Numbered from the stretch's first letter, positions 44,370-55,276 are shown. The stretch is 64,000 nt of DNA from Trifolium pratense (GCF_020283565.1 NC_060060.1:47170015-47234014); one strand, 5' to 3'. Notes: generated from the sequence alone by a model not told the origin. Translations and numbers: made by a program.

Positions 44370-44789
44370 GTAAGTGTTTTATCCTTTTAATCTTTGGAGA
44401 TTTTGTTTGGATTTTACTTTGGATTGTTGTAGATAGTTCGCGCGGTGTAGGGCTGTAGTATGTTTCCTGTGTAGTCTGGGTAGTCTTTTTGAAGGTTGTA
44501 GGTGGTGATTAGCACCCTTTTCCCCCCAAAAGAGGGGTTTTTCGCGGTTTTCCGGCGAGAAATCGCTTGTTTTCACCAACTGACGGTTGGGTTTTAGCTT
44601 AGAACAGCGTCGAGCACCATATGCATTTCGTGCTCGGGTGTTTACATGAATTTTACGTTCGGGGAGATGATTTGTCACTTTTAGTTTCCGCGTAATCTTT
44701 TGTCTGAGATCCTCGCCCTTTCGCTTGATTTGGCGGTGGAAGGGTGGATTTGAATGTCGAATTCATTTTTCCTTCCTCTGCTTTTTCAG
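44370..44789 (+). other. 5'UTR intron of antisense unit 2 (element A)
   Basis: Donor CAA|GTAAGTG and acceptor CTTTTTCAG|GTTTTC enclose 420 bp that end 9 bases before the ATG. The same borders exist in element B (56697-57116). Confidence 0.65.
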
Positions 44790-44798
44790 GTTTTCTAG

Positions 44799-46843
44799 AT
44801 GGCTGAGGGATCTCAAGGTGACTTCACGTTCATAGATCAACAGCCTTCCTCATCAATTCGCATCCGAGCCGACGTTTCGTGGGTGGCGGATGAACCCCGA
44901 GAGACGGAGTCAGTTTATCAGGATTGCGAGAGTGACATCCCAGAGACGATGTGCACGGATATTCAGACTCCTCCTACCGAAGACTTCGAGGTGCGGATTC
45001 CCACTGCTCGCCACCGGATCTGCGGCAATTGGGCTTGGGGAACGATCCCCATGTACGAGATTGCTTTCAAGCATCTGGGAATTCGGCTGCCCTTCACAGA
45101 TCTGGAGGTGTCCATCTTTCGTCATCTTCGGTTGGCTCCCTCTCAACTTCACCCGAACTCATTGGCCTTTATCAAGGCTTTTGAAAAAACTGCCGAGTAT
45201 TTGGGTTTGGGCCCCACCTTGCCTTTATTTTTCTACCATTTTGGCCTTCAACGGAGCTGTCCTCGGGGGGAACGGGCGAAAGGGAAGCTCGTGAAGGGAG
45301 CCCCGGTACCGGATGCCAAGCATGGATGGGTTTCTTTGAGGCAACGGAAACACCTCTTTGACATGTTCGACGAGTCGGTACGGGGGTTTAAGTCCGTCTT
45401 CTATGGAGTTAGGCCAATAACGACGAAAGGTTGGAACAATTTCGTTCGTAGGGGGCATCGAATTGATGAGCTGGGACAGGAAGTGCTTGACGAGCAGGGA
45501 CTCCCTATCGAGGAGGATTTTGCCAGATTTCCTTTCTATTGGCGCAGGGATCATTATTCCATGTCGACCAAGGAATTTGTGTTTACGCTGGGAGCGTTGT
45601 CAGCTGAGGAGAGAGCTGACTATAAAAAATTATTAGAGTTTGTGGAGGGCTTGCCTCCGTTCCTTCTGAGTGACTCGAATGGCGAGCCTTTGCTTGGGGA
45701 AGATGGTCGAAGGTTGACCTGCCCGAAGGTGATCGCCACGAAAGAGTTGCTCGCTTGCGACACCTCAGAGGAATTGACCGTTTTTTGGAGTATGCTCGTA
45801 GCTTTCTTTTATTTATTTCTTACCAACTGTTTTTACTTCTTTTACTTGCTTGCATTTTTACTTGCTCGCCTTCTGTTTTGCTAACCGTTGCTCTGATTTG
45901 CGTAGGTACAATGACCAGTGGATCTGCCGCTCTTCGCAAAGCTCGTGCCGCCAAGAACAAGAGGGAGGCGAGCAGTGCTGCTACAACTTCTTCTGCCCCT
46001 CAGTCTCCCACAGCTTCCAACGTGGATCGCTCGAAGAGGACTCGACTGGAGGAGGAAACCTCTTCTCGACAGGATCATGTGATCGTGGATCTTTCTGGCC
46101 AGGATGATCCTCCTCTTCCCGGTCCCCACAAGTTGACTGCTGGGCTTCCTGCTGACGATTTTGTCCTCCCTCCACTTTATGCTCATGGCGAGCTACTGAC
46201 CGGAGCTACCAAAGTGAAGATTAATCCCGCGGATGAAGCCATCCTATCGGATATGGGTCCTGAGGTTCTTCGTGCCGAGATAGCTGCCCAATCCATGGCT
46301 CTACTCAAATTGGTCGAAATGGCGACTTTTTTGAATGGTCGGGAGTGCAAGTATTTGGAGGAGAGGGATGAAGCTCGCAAGGAGTTGCCTTCGTTGCAGC
46401 GGAGGTTGGCAGAATCCGAGGCCTCCTGCGAGGTGTTCAGGGAGGAGCGTAAGACCCTCTCGGCCAACCTTAAGGAAGCGGAGGATAGGCTCAAGACAGT
46501 TTCAGAGGAGAGGGACAGCGCTGTGCAGAAGGTTGAGGAACAGAAGGCTATGATCGGCGAGTTGACAGGGAAGTTGGAGAGGCTTCAAGTCACCGGGGTC
46601 GTTGAAGATCGGGAGAAGGAGCTCGATCCTCAAGGGGAGTATGCTTCCTCCTCTCGTGCTGATATGCTCGCCAAGATCCAGGAGCTTGAGTCGAACATGG
46701 TGGCTGCTGCAGCTTTTAGCTTTAACAACGCAGTGGCTCAGCTTAGGATTCTCAACCCCGGTTTGAACGAAGAGGGTTTAGATGAGGAGAAGGAGGTGAG
46801 AGATGGAGCCATTGTCACCCCTCCTGATGATGATGAAGTGTAA
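44799..46843 (+). CDS. Antisense spliced gene of the Tat element, PF04195-like plus coiled coil, about 642 aa
   Basis: Coding exon 1 is 44799-45789. A T-rich 116-bp intron is 45790-45905 (GTATGC...TTTGCGTAG). Exon 2 is 45906-46843. The phases fit (991 and 938 nt), so splicing gives one continuous frame. Exon 1 carries GNWAWGTIPMYEIAFKHLG, LPFTDLEVSIFRHLRLAPSQ, LHPNSLAFIKAFEKTAEYLG and HGWVSLRQRK. This matches the plant family 'putative gypsy type transposon' (PF04195, recognised by eye). Exon 2 starts basic, has a RSKRTRLEEE nuclear-signal-like segment, and ends in a long coiled coil (roughly residues 475-570 of the spliced protein) and an acidic tail. Gag-pol lies on the other strand, so an independent promoter is needed and seen. 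Function unknown. Confidence 0.75.
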
Positions 46844-47531
46844 ATTTGTTTTTCTTCTTTTTATTTTGTCCGGGCGTTTGCCCTTCTGATGTAATCGACA
46901 ATTATGGCCCCTCGGGGTCTTTAACTATCAGTACTTTAATTTATCCACCTGCTCTTTTACTTTTATCTCTTCTAGATTTAGGGTTTGTATGGCGACGTTT
47001 TTAATTTCCTCTGAATGTTCGAACCGATCGTTTATACGCTCGACGCTTTTAAGCTTATGCTTTGATTGTCTTTTTGTTTGCGCTCGACCAATTTTGAGGT
47101 TTTTAACTTGGTAATTTTCCAAACATTCTATACGCCGAACTATTTGTTTCTTCGCGCTAGTGTGTGTTTGGATGGTGGTCATCGTTGTGGTAGCTGGTAC
47201 CATTTGATGCCGGGCTTAGAAGGTGCGGGGAACCATTCTAAGTGTTTGGAGATGTTAATCCAAACTAACAACGAGGAGAGGGGCTGTTGTTAAGCTTTCC
47301 TCCTCGGGGTGTGAACATCCCATCGCGAGCTGGGGTTCTACCGGGCGTGTACTACGACGATGGTGCTCCGTGGTCTAGAGCTTTCCTCGCCAACATCATC
47401 GAGCTCAAGACGTCTCGACTTTGTTTTATATTTTAAGATTCATGCCCGTACCTAAGCACTCCTCCGTTGTATAGGCGTGTTTCTCATGGGCGAAGACACA
47501 GCCTTCGTTGAGGGATGGTTTTGACCTTCTC

Positions 47532-50500
47532 TCAACTGTAGTATTGTTTGAGCTTTTCGGCATTCCAAGGTCGGGGAATTTCTTTTCCGTAAAGATCTTC
47601 CAAATAATAGGCACCGTTTTCGGTTTTGGCTCGAACACGATAAGGTCCCTCCCAATTTGCCGCGAGTTTACCTTCACGAGAATCTTTTTGGTTGCGTCGG
47701 AGTACTAGTGTCCCAACGTCAAATTCTCGCTTGATGACCTTTTTGTCGTGCCGCTTTGCTATTTTTTGTTTCAAAGTAGCTTCTCGGAGGGCTGCGCCGT
47801 CTCGGAGTTCTTCCAAGAGGTCGAGCTCCTCTCTGAGCATTTCATGGTTGTCTTCCCCTTCGAGGGGTACTTCTGTTCGGAAGGAGGATGCTCCGGTTTC
47901 TACTGGAATTACGGCCTCTGTTCCGTACGTCAGTCGGAAAGGCGTTTCTCCCGTTGTAGAATGTGGAGTGGTTCGGTAAGACCAGAGTACGCTGTGTAGT
48001 TCCTCTGTCCATTTTCCCTTTGCTTCATCCAACCTTCTTTTGAGTCCTCGTAGTATAACCCTGTTCGCAGCTTCGGCTTGTCCGTTCGTTTGAGGGTGTT
48101 CGACAGAGGTGAAATGTTGGGTTGTACCTATTTTTGCCATAAATTCTCGCACTTTCTTGTCCGTGAATTGAGTCCCGTTATCTGTAATGACAACTTGAGG
48201 GATCCCAAATCTCGCAAGTATATTGCGTTTGAAAAATCGCAACACGTTGAATGTTGTGATGTGGGCGAGAGGTTCGGCTTCGATCCACTTCGTGAAGTAG
48301 TCGACAGCTACTATTAGGTATTTATTTTGTCCTGCTGCCGTTGGAAACGGTCCTAAGAGGTCCATCCCCCACCAAGAAAACGGCCACGGGGACGATAGCG
48401 TTCTTAGCTCGTTTGGAGGGGCCAAGTGCATATCCCCGTGACGTTGGCATTTGTCACATTTTTTGACATGCTCTTTTGCGTCTGCTTGCATGGTAGGCCA
48501 ATAGAATCCTGCTCGCAAGGCCTTTCTGGCCAAGGAGCGTCCACCGATGTGTTGACCGTTTATTCCTTCGTGGATCTCGCCGAGGATCGAGGCTACCTCG
48601 CTTTCCTCGACACACCTTAGCAGAGGGATGGAAAATCCTCGGCGGTACATTTTTCCATTTAGGATTACATATGCGCAGGCTCTCCTTTTTACCTTAGCCG
48701 CCTCCTTCTTATCAATTGGGAGGTTTCCAGTGTTCAGAAATTCGAACACGGGTGTCATCCAGCTGTTGGCGTCGATCTCGCATATCAGGAATACCTCGGT
48801 GGGTTTTACTATGCTTGGTTTGGACAGCGTTTCCTGAATAAGTGATTGATTTCCGCCCTTCTTTTTCTTAGTGCTTGCGAGCTTTGATAAGATATCTGCT
48901 CTTGCATTGTGTTCGCGAGGAACGTGCTTGATTTCGGTTTGTCTGAATTTGGTTAATTTTTCTTTGATCAAGTTTAAATATTCCGTGAGTCGCTCGTCTT
49001 TTGTTTGGTATTCCCCGGTTATTTGTGATGCGACGAGCTGTGAGTCCGTGAATATTTTAATTTCCTCAGCTTCCATATCCTGAGCCAACCTTAATCCTGC
49101 CAAGAAAGCTTCGTATTCGGCTTGGTTGTTTGTGGTTGGAAAGGCGAGCTCGAGTGAAACTTCTATGAGCGCTCCTTCACCGCTTTCGAGTATGATACCC
49201 GCACCACTCCCTTGTGGATTCGAGGATCCATCTACGAAGATGGTCCATTTGTTTTTGTTCGGGGTAGATGATGTGGTCATCTCGGCTATGAAGTCTGCTA
49301 GCACTTGGGCTTTTAAAGCCTTTCTGCTTTCGAAAAAGATTTCGAATTCGGACAACTCGAGCGACCATTTTAGCATTCGTCCTGTCATATCCGGCCTCGC
49401 AAGGAGTTGCTTGATCGGTTGATCAGTTCGAACCACGATGGAGTGAGCTAAGAAATAGTGTCTTAGCTTCCTCGCGGCCATGACTACTGCTAAGGCCGTT
49501 TTTTCAATCTGTAAGTACCGGAGTTCTGGTCCTTGCAGAGCCTTACTCACGAAATAGACGGGTTTTTGCCCTTGCTCGGTTTCTCTTATGAGAACGGCGC
49601 TGATGGCCTCCGATGCTACGGCGAGATAAAGATATAAGGTTTCCCCTTCGTTGGGTCGCGTTAGGACTGGGGGTTCGGATAATGCTCGTTTTAAGTGTTG
49701 TAGCGCATCCTCGCATTCCTTTGTCCATTCGAATGCGGATTCTTTTCTAAGTAATTTGAATAAAGGTAGCGCGTGTTGAGCGGATTTTGCGACAAAACGA
49801 GATAAGGCTGTGAGCATCCCGTTTAATGATTGGATTGATTTCTTTGAGTCCGGCGTAGGGAATTCAAAGAATGCTCTGCATTTATCGGGGTTAGCTTCGA
49901 TTCCTCTTTCGGTTAAGTAAAACCCGAGGAATTTCCCAGCTTTTACGCCGAACGTGCATTTTTCAGGATTGAATCTCATGTTATACTTTCTCGCTTGGTC
50001 GAACACTCTTTTTAGATGGGCTGTATGATCGACTTCCTCTTCGGACTTGACGATCATATCATCCATGTAGACTTCGAGCATGTTACCGATTTCATTATTG
50101 AAGACTTTGTTCATCATCCTTTGGTATGTGGCGCCTGCGTTTTTAAGCCCGAAAGGCATTACGTTGTAATAATAATTACCGGATTCGGTCATAAACGCTG
50201 TTTTCTTTTTATCGATTTCAGCCATTTTTATTTGATTATAACCCGAGTACGCATCCATAAACGATAGTAATTTAAATCCTGATGAATTATCTACTAATTT
50301 GTCTATGTTAGGTAAAGGGTAAGCGTCTTTAGGGCAAGCCCTATTAAGATCGGTATAGTCAACACACATGCGCCACTTTCCATTCGATTTCTTAACAAGT
50401 ACAACATTGGATAGCCAGGTGGTGTACCTAGCTTCCGAAATGAAATTTGCCTCGAGGAGGTCTTTTACAGCTTTTTCGGCAGCCTCCGCTTTTTCGGGAG

Positions 50501-53231
50501 ACTGCTTCCTACGCCGCTGAACAACGGCACTAGCCCTAGGATCTAAAGTCAGCTGGTGACAGGCGACCTCAGGGTCGATACCAGGCATCTCTGCAGCGCT
50601 CCAGGCGAACAGTTCAGCATTGTCCTTAAGGCAGGCGATCAGCTGCTTTTTGACCAAGTCGGGGAGTCCAGTTCCAATCTTGATCCCTTTGAGGGGGTCT
50701 TCGCCCAAGGGCACCAGTTCGAAATCTCCGTCCGGGATGGGGCGGTAGATTTTCTTTTCAGCATCGGCGAGGTCCTTCTGTTTTTCTTCTTGATGCTCCT
50801 TTTTTTTGAGTCGAGCATCGATGTCGACGGAACCTCCAACAGTGTTTACCCCCGGATTTTTCTTTTCAGTTTTCTTGGGGGTTGCCACGGTGCTCAGGTT
50901 CTTCGCTGCAGCCTCGAAGCATCTCCTCGCAGCGGCTATGTCGCCGTTGATGGTGGCGACCTGGCCGTCCAGTGTGTAGTATTTCAGCTTCAAGTGAACA
51001 GTGGACGACACAGCAAATAGCTCCGCTAAAGTAGTTCTGCCGATGATGCAGTTGTATAGCGAGGGACAGTCGACGACCATGAATTGCGTCCTCACGGATT
51101 TCATAGCCTTTTCCTCGCCGAAGGTGACAATGAGGTCCACGTATCCCCAAGGTTTGGTAGTCGACCCATTGAACCCCTGAAGGTCGGGTCCTACGTATGG
51201 AACCAAGTTCTTCTCCGACAGCTGTAGAGTTTTGAATAGCCCCGAGTACATTACGTCGCACGAGCTCCCCTGATCTACGAGGATGCGGTGGACGTCGAAG
51301 TTTGCCATGCGAGCCCTCACCAACAGTGGTATCTGATAGTTTGGTGAGCCCCCAGGAACTTCTGATTTGTAGAAGGCCAGCGGGTCGGAGTCTCCCTCAG
51401 GTTTGGTGACGGTGATGGGAGTCACCGAGCAAACGTTTTCCAGCTCCTCGAACTTTCTTTTTACCGATCCGAGGGTGATTTTGTTTAGCCCTCCACCTGT
51501 TATCACCAGTGCTTTTGGGAAATTTTCCCATGAGCCATTCAGGTGGGCGTTGAAATGCCTCAGGAGCGCTCCCTCGTCTGACCCCGGGGATGGGAGTGGA
51601 ATTTCAGGAGCTGAGATGGCAAGCGCCTGAGGGACGATGCCTCTGTTTTCCTGCTCGGGAACATCAATGGCCATTGCGACCTCTTGAGGCTCCCGCCTTT
51701 GTTGTTGTTGTTGTTGTTGTGCTTGTTCGTCGTTCTGAACATATCTTCGGGCATAACCCTTTTGTATCAGAATCTCGATGGCATCTTTTAAGTGGACACA
51801 GTCCTCAGTGACGTGTCCATGGCTTTTATGATAGCGACAAAATTTCGTCCTATCAGTATTTGCCTTCATGGGCTGCTGTCTCGGGAAGTGGATCCCAGCC
51901 TTTTTGAAGTCCGCAGCGGAGACTTCGGCGAAAATGCGATCTCTTGACGCATTCAGTGGAGTATATGTTGTGAATTTTCCCCGAGGAGGTTTGGAATCTT
52001 TTATCCTTTCCTCCCTTTGCTTTTCGTTACCTCTTCGCGAGGTCCCAGCTTCGTCCTTTTCATGGTTCCTGGTTTTTTCTTGACTTTTCGGCCTTCTTAT
52101 ATCTTTGGCCCTTTGTTTCTCCTCGTAGGTAATGTACTTCTTCGCTTTTTCGAAGAATGCATCCAGCGTTTTCGGCTCTTCGATACCGACAGCTTTAGCA
52201 AAGTCGCTGTCTGGATGTAATCCCCTGTCGAGGAGGTACAGCTTCATGCTCTCATCGACCTTCACTTCAACGGCTGCCTTGTTGAACCGTTCGAGGTAGG
52301 CCCTTAGAGGCTCGTTCTCACCTTGGATGATGGCCTCGAGGGTTGCTTCAGTTTTTGGGTGACGCCTCGAGGAAGTGAAGTGAGCCCGGAAGCGGGCGCA
52401 CAGGTCCGACCAAGAATCTATGGATCCTGGCGCCAAGCTCTTGTACCAAGCCATAGCGCCTTTCCTCAGAGTTGTGGGAAAGAGCTTACACTTGATAGAG
52501 CCTCGTACATTTCTGTACTCGAGGAGAGCTTCAAGATTTTCGATGTGCTCGTCCGGGTCTGTCGAGCCATCGTAGGTATCCATTGCCGGCGGTTTTTCGA
52601 GTCCGACCGGTAGGGGGAGTTCTCGGATCCTTCGGGAGAGGGGGCCTTGGTGATTGTCTCTCTCTTCCGGGGATCGGTTCCTTTGGCGACGAGGAGGGTT
52701 GTCCCTTCTAGGGGAATGTCTCCTCGGCGGGGTGGAGTTTCGAGATATAGCCTCGTTTCTCCTTTCGCTTCTGTGGCGAGGTGGTGAGCGAGACCTGGAG
52801 TAGGTTCTGCTCCTCACTGGTGTGGGTGAACGGCGAGCTGGGCGAGCTTGTGCCGTGATCCTCGACTCGGCAATTGCGTCGATGCGACGGCTTTGTTGCT
52901 CGAGCCTTTGATTCTGCTGCTCGAATCGCTGGTTCTGTTGCAGCAGTAAGTCTGACTGGCGGTTGATTGCATTGACCAGCGCAGCCATCATTTCTTGCAT
53001 GGGAACGTCCGGAGGGATAGCCGCTGCCGGAGTCGCCTGTGGCGGGGTAGCCACAGGGATCTGCGGTTCTTCTGGGTTGTAGGGCTCGTAGTGCGCGTTT
53101 TGCTCTCCCTGGCCATCTTCCGTTACAGAGGCGAATTGGCCGTCCCCTGGGTGGTACGCTACGTAGTCCATCGGTGATCCAGGGTTCTCCGCCACGTGCT
53201 CCGGGATTTGGTGGTTGTTAACGCCAGCCAT
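47532..53231 (-). CDS. gag-pol: Ty3/gypsy (Tat) Gag-Pol polyprotein, 1899 aa, intact
   Basis: The uninterrupted ORF starts 85 bases after the 5' LTR. Gag: Gln-rich coiled segment, Arg/Ser-rich region, then a retrotransposon Gag block (DTYDGSTDPDEHIENLEALL, AMAWYKSLAPGSIDSW). A zinc-knuckle variant CRYHKSHGHVTEDC is at about 465. Protease has LVDQGSSCDV at about 652 (Gln where Thr or Gly is usual). RT has MPFGLKNAGATYQRMM and catalytic YMDD at about 1056. A first RNase H follows (about 1170-1300), then a second archaeal-type RNase H starting FVDGSSNPQGSG at about 1333. Integrase: H-x-x-x-H near 1561, CDKCQ near 1594, then Asp in WGMDLLGP, Asp in TDNGTQF (about 1683) and Glu in NGQAEAANR (about 1719). 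Dual RNase H and no chromodomain place it in Tat. All catalytic residues are present. Confidence 0.96.
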   Translation of the reverse strand: MAGVNNHQIPEHVAENPGSPMDYVAYHPGDGQFASVTEDGQGEQNAHYEPYNPEEPQIPVATPPQATPAAAIPPDVPMQEMMAALVNAINRQSDLLLQQNQRFEQQNQRLEQQSRRIDAIAESRITAQARPARRSPTPVRSRTYSRSRSPPRHRSERRNEAISRNSTPPRRHSPRRDNPPRRQRNRSPEERDNHQGPLSRRIRELPLPVGLEKPPAMDTYDGSTDPDEHIENLEALLEYRNVRGSIKCKLFPTTLRKGAMAWYKSLAPGSIDSWSDLCARFRAHFTSSRRHPKTEATLEAIIQGENEPLRAYLERFNKAAVEVKVDESMKLYLLDRGLHPDSDFAKAVGIEEPKTLDAFFEKAKKYITYEEKQRAKDIRRPKSQEKTRNHEKDEAGTSRRGNEKQREERIKDSKPPRGKFTTYTPLNASRDRIFAEVSAADFKKAGIHFPRQQPMKANTDRTKFCRYHKSHGHVTEDCVHLKDAIEILIQKGYARRYVQNDEQAQQQQQQQRREPQEVAMAIDVPEQENRGIVPQALAISAPEIPLPSPGSDEGALLRHFNAHLNGSWENFPKALVITGGGLNKITLGSVKRKFEELENVCSVTPITVTKPEGDSDPLAFYKSEVPGGSPNYQIPLLVRARMANFDVHRILVDQGSSCDVMYSGLFKTLQLSEKNLVPYVGPDLQGFNGSTTKPWGYVDLIVTFGEEKAMKSVRTQFMVVDCPSLYNCIIGRTTLAELFAVSSTVHLKLKYYTLDGQVATINGDIAAARRCFEAAAKNLSTVATPKKTEKKNPGVNTVGGSVDIDARLKKKEHQEEKQKDLADAEKKIYRPIPDGDFELVPLGEDPLKGIKIGTGLPDLVKKQLIACLKDNAELFAWSAAEMPGIDPEVACHQLTLDPRASAVVQRRRKQSPEKAEAAEKAVKDLLEANFISEARYTTWLSNVVLVKKSNGKWRMCVDYTDLNRACPKDAYPLPNIDKLVDNSSGFKLLSFMDAYSGYNQIKMAEIDKKKTAFMTESGNYYYNVMPFGLKNAGATYQRMMNKVFNNEIGNMLEVYMDDMIVKSEEEVDHTAHLKRVFDQARKYNMRFNPEKCTFGVKAGKFLGFYLTERGIEANPDKCRAFFEFPTPDSKKSIQSLNGMLTALSRFVAKSAQHALPLFKLLRKESAFEWTKECEDALQHLKRALSEPPVLTRPNEGETLYLYLAVASEAISAVLIRETEQGQKPVYFVSKALQGPELRYLQIEKTALAVVMAARKLRHYFLAHSIVVRTDQPIKQLLARPDMTGRMLKWSLELSEFEIFFESRKALKAQVLADFIAEMTTSSTPNKNKWTIFVDGSSNPQGSGAGIILESGEGALIEVSLELAFPTTNNQAEYEAFLAGLRLAQDMEAEEIKIFTDSQLVASQITGEYQTKDERLTEYLNLIKEKLTKFRQTEIKHVPREHNARADILSKLASTKKKKGGNQSLIQETLSKPSIVKPTEVFLICEIDANSWMTPVFEFLNTGNLPIDKKEAAKVKRRACAYVILNGKMYRRGFSIPLLRCVEESEVASILGEIHEGINGQHIGGRSLARKALRAGFYWPTMQADAKEHVKKCDKCQRHGDMHLAPPNELRTLSSPWPFSWWGMDLLGPFPTAAGQNKYLIVAVDYFTKWIEAEPLAHITTFNVLRFFKRNILARFGIPQVVITDNGTQFTDKKVREFMAKIGTTQHFTSVEHPQTNGQAEAANRVILRGLKRRLDEAKGKWTEELHSVLWSYRTTPHSTTGETPFRLTYGTEAVIPVETGASSFRTEVPLEGEDNHEMLREELDLLEELRDGAALREATLKQKIAKRHDKKVIKREFDVGTLVLRRNQKDSREGKLAANWEGPYRVRAKTENGAYYLEDLYGKEIPRPWNAEKLKQYYS
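51695..51720 (-). repeat. Gln-codon (CAA) microsatellite in gag
   Basis: Repeated TTGTTG on the plus strand encodes a polyglutamine run in Gag just after the zinc knuckle region. Confidence 0.8.
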
Positions 53232-53297
53232 TGGTCGTGAAAGGGTGTTTTGAGGAAGTTTTTTAGTTTTTGGTTTGAATAAACAGGGAAACTATGG

Positions 53298-53315
53298 TCC
53301 CCACAGACGGCGCCA
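53298..53315 (-). promoter_or_regulatory. Primer-binding site of Tat element A
   Basis: TGGCGCCGTCTGTGGGGA on the minus strand, one base inside the 5' LTR border; begins with TGG as required to pair with a tRNA CCA end. Confidence 0.75.
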
Positions 53316-53316
53316 C

Positions 53317-53717
53317 TGATCGTGTTGACCAGAACGATGCGACTTCGCCGGCGTTTGCGGTGGTTGAGAGCGTTTGAGACCCCTGTTGGAGCGGAGGGGG
53401 GTTGTGTACCTGCAGGCACTCCGACGCTCAAGTCAGTTTGTGTGTAAGGTTTTCTTAGCTATAAAAAATGCGTCCCTTGCAAATGAAGTGAGATGCATAT
53501 ATATAGCCCCCAGCGCTGGGCTAAGGCCCTTGATGGCATTAATGGCCATCAAGTGGCTGCCGGAAAACGGCTTGGAGGCCTTGATGTGCAGTAAATGCTC
53601 ATCATTCCGGTTTACGGCCGTTACAATACGCAAGGGTATCTGACCGTTAGGACGTGCTCGGATGGTGTATGTGTTCGACACCCTCTGATGCTCGAGCTCG
53701 ATGCTCGGCCCAGAACA
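53317..53717 (-). repeat. Right (5') LTR of Tat element A
   Basis: 401 bp, identical by eye to 42546-42946; followed by TSD ATTTT. Confidence 0.95.
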
Positions 53718-53722
53718 ATTTT

Positions 53723-54144
53723 GTTTGCACTCTAGTTTTTAATGAAAAAAAAAAAAAAAAAAAAAACTCATGTGATATCTCTTTATTTTACTCCAAAAAT
53801 GGAACCTTCCCATCTTTACTCCGAACTTTTCTTTTCACTATGTTGCCGACCTTGCTAAGGTTATCTAATAATACCTTGAAACGACTCGACAACTTGTTTT
53901 GGAAACTAAAAATGATTTGGTGTGTATGTATGAATTTAGGAGGGGTCAAAACTCACGGTCCCCATCTATTGTTTGTGGGTTCCATATTAGGGAAGCAAGC
54001 AATGTGGATAGATAGAAATAGAATAGGTGTTTTTGAAAATTGATGTCAATGAATAATTTCATTTTTGGTAAAAAAAAATTGAATAATATATTTTTGGCTT
54101 AAATAATCGATTTGGCCATGTAAGTTTGCGAGTTTTTAATTTTC

Positions 54145-54203
<59 letters not shown>

Positions 54204-54875
54204 AAATAATTCATGAATGTACAAAAAAAAATTGTTTTCGTCTCTAGTTAAGTGTCATTTCAAAAATAAATATGTTGCAAATGAAGGTTGACGTGGCAGT
54301 GTGTGACGTGACAAATAAGAATGATGTGTCAAAGATGATGCTTAGTCATCCTCTTAAAGGGTCAAATTCAAAAACAAAATTGCTGAGAGGATCAAATCCA
54401 TAAAAGCGAAATTGAGCCCAAATTTTTTTCCCTTCTTTTTCTAAATCCATAAATTGACTAATGTTTCTTTAAACCTATAAATCTGTATTGAAAATACTAA
54501 AATGATATTTTTTTCGTCCTCTTTCCTAGAAGCTTCTTTCTTCAGTTTTCTTGCTTCTCTCCAACCTAAAATCTCATAAACTTTTTAATCAATAAAAAAT
54601 TGATTTTATTTATACACCATTTATTTTTATTTAATCAAAAGATCATATTAATTTACTAATCACAATCTTCAAAATTTGACATGATGTTTGAATCAAACAA
54701 ATTTTTATATCGCAATATCTGAGTTCCATTAAAATCTCTATTGTACACATTGAACTTAAACTAAGACATCATCAATTTTAAATCTTAATCCAGAAATTCA
54801 CAAACTTTTAAGATTAAATTACTAATTTTTATTCCTTTTTTTTTTGTCTTTCTTTTGAATGTCTCAAATCACATC
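53723..54875. other. Spacer between the two Tat elements
   Basis: No supported gene. It contains an A-run (53744-53766), a (TA)n tract (54147-54200), and a block with GTCAAATTCAAAAAC / GGCTTAAATAATCGATTTGG wording that resembles degenerate legume MITE-like ends. It ends with ACATC (54871-54875), the presumed TSD of element B. Confidence 0.45.
54147..54200. repeat. (TA)n microsatellite
   Basis: About 27 TA units without interruption. Confidence 0.95.
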
Positions 54876-55276
54876 TGATCGTGTAGACCAGAAAGATGCG
54901 ACTTCGCCGGCGTGTGCGGTGGTTGAGAGCGTTTGAGACCCCTGTTGGAGCGGAGGGGGGTTGTGTACCTGCAGGCACTCCGACGCTCAAGTCAGTACGT
55001 GTGTAAGGTTTTCTTAGCTATAAAAAATGCGTACCTTGCAAATGAAGTGAGATGCATATATATAGCCCCCAGCGCTGGGCTAAGGCCCTTGATGGCATTA
55101 ATGGCCATCAAGTGGCTGCCGGAAAACGGCTTGGAGGCCTTGATGTGCAGTAAATGCTCATCATTCCGGTTTACGGCCGTTACAATACGCAAGGGTATCT
55201 GACCGTTAGGACGTGCTCGGATGGTGTATGTGTTCGACACCCTCTGATGCTCGAGCTCGATGCTCGGCCCAGAACA
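54876..55276 (-). repeat. Left (3') LTR of Tat element B
   Basis: 401 bp. It differs from element A's LTRs at a handful of bases (e.g. GTGTAGACCAGAAAGATG at the start, CAGTACGTG, CGTACCTTG). Confidence 0.93.

Larger units (their letters stand above)
42546..53717 (-). mobile_element. Complete Ty3/gypsy element of Tat type, 11.2 kb, with antisense genes
   Basis: Identical 401-bp LTRs (42546-42946, 53317-53717) with TG...CA ends and a perfect TSD ATTTT (42541-42545, 53718-53722). Sense is minus. The PBS TGGCGCCGTCTGTGGGGA follows the right LTR; gag-pol runs 53231-47532. A 4.6-kb region then leads to the 3' LTR at left. Pol order is PR-RT-RH-second RH-INT without chromodomain, typical of the Tat clade. 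In the long 3' region two ORF units lie on the opposite strand (43251-43607 and 44799-46843). LTR identity means very recent insertion. Confidence 0.96.

Noticed and set aside
50556..51020. 154-residue plus-strand open frame, and other plus-strand frames across 47.5-53.2 kb and 59.9-64 kb
   Set aside because: They are shadows opposite the well-supported gag-pol frame; no promoter, intron or family motif supports them, unlike the antisense units at 43-47 kb.
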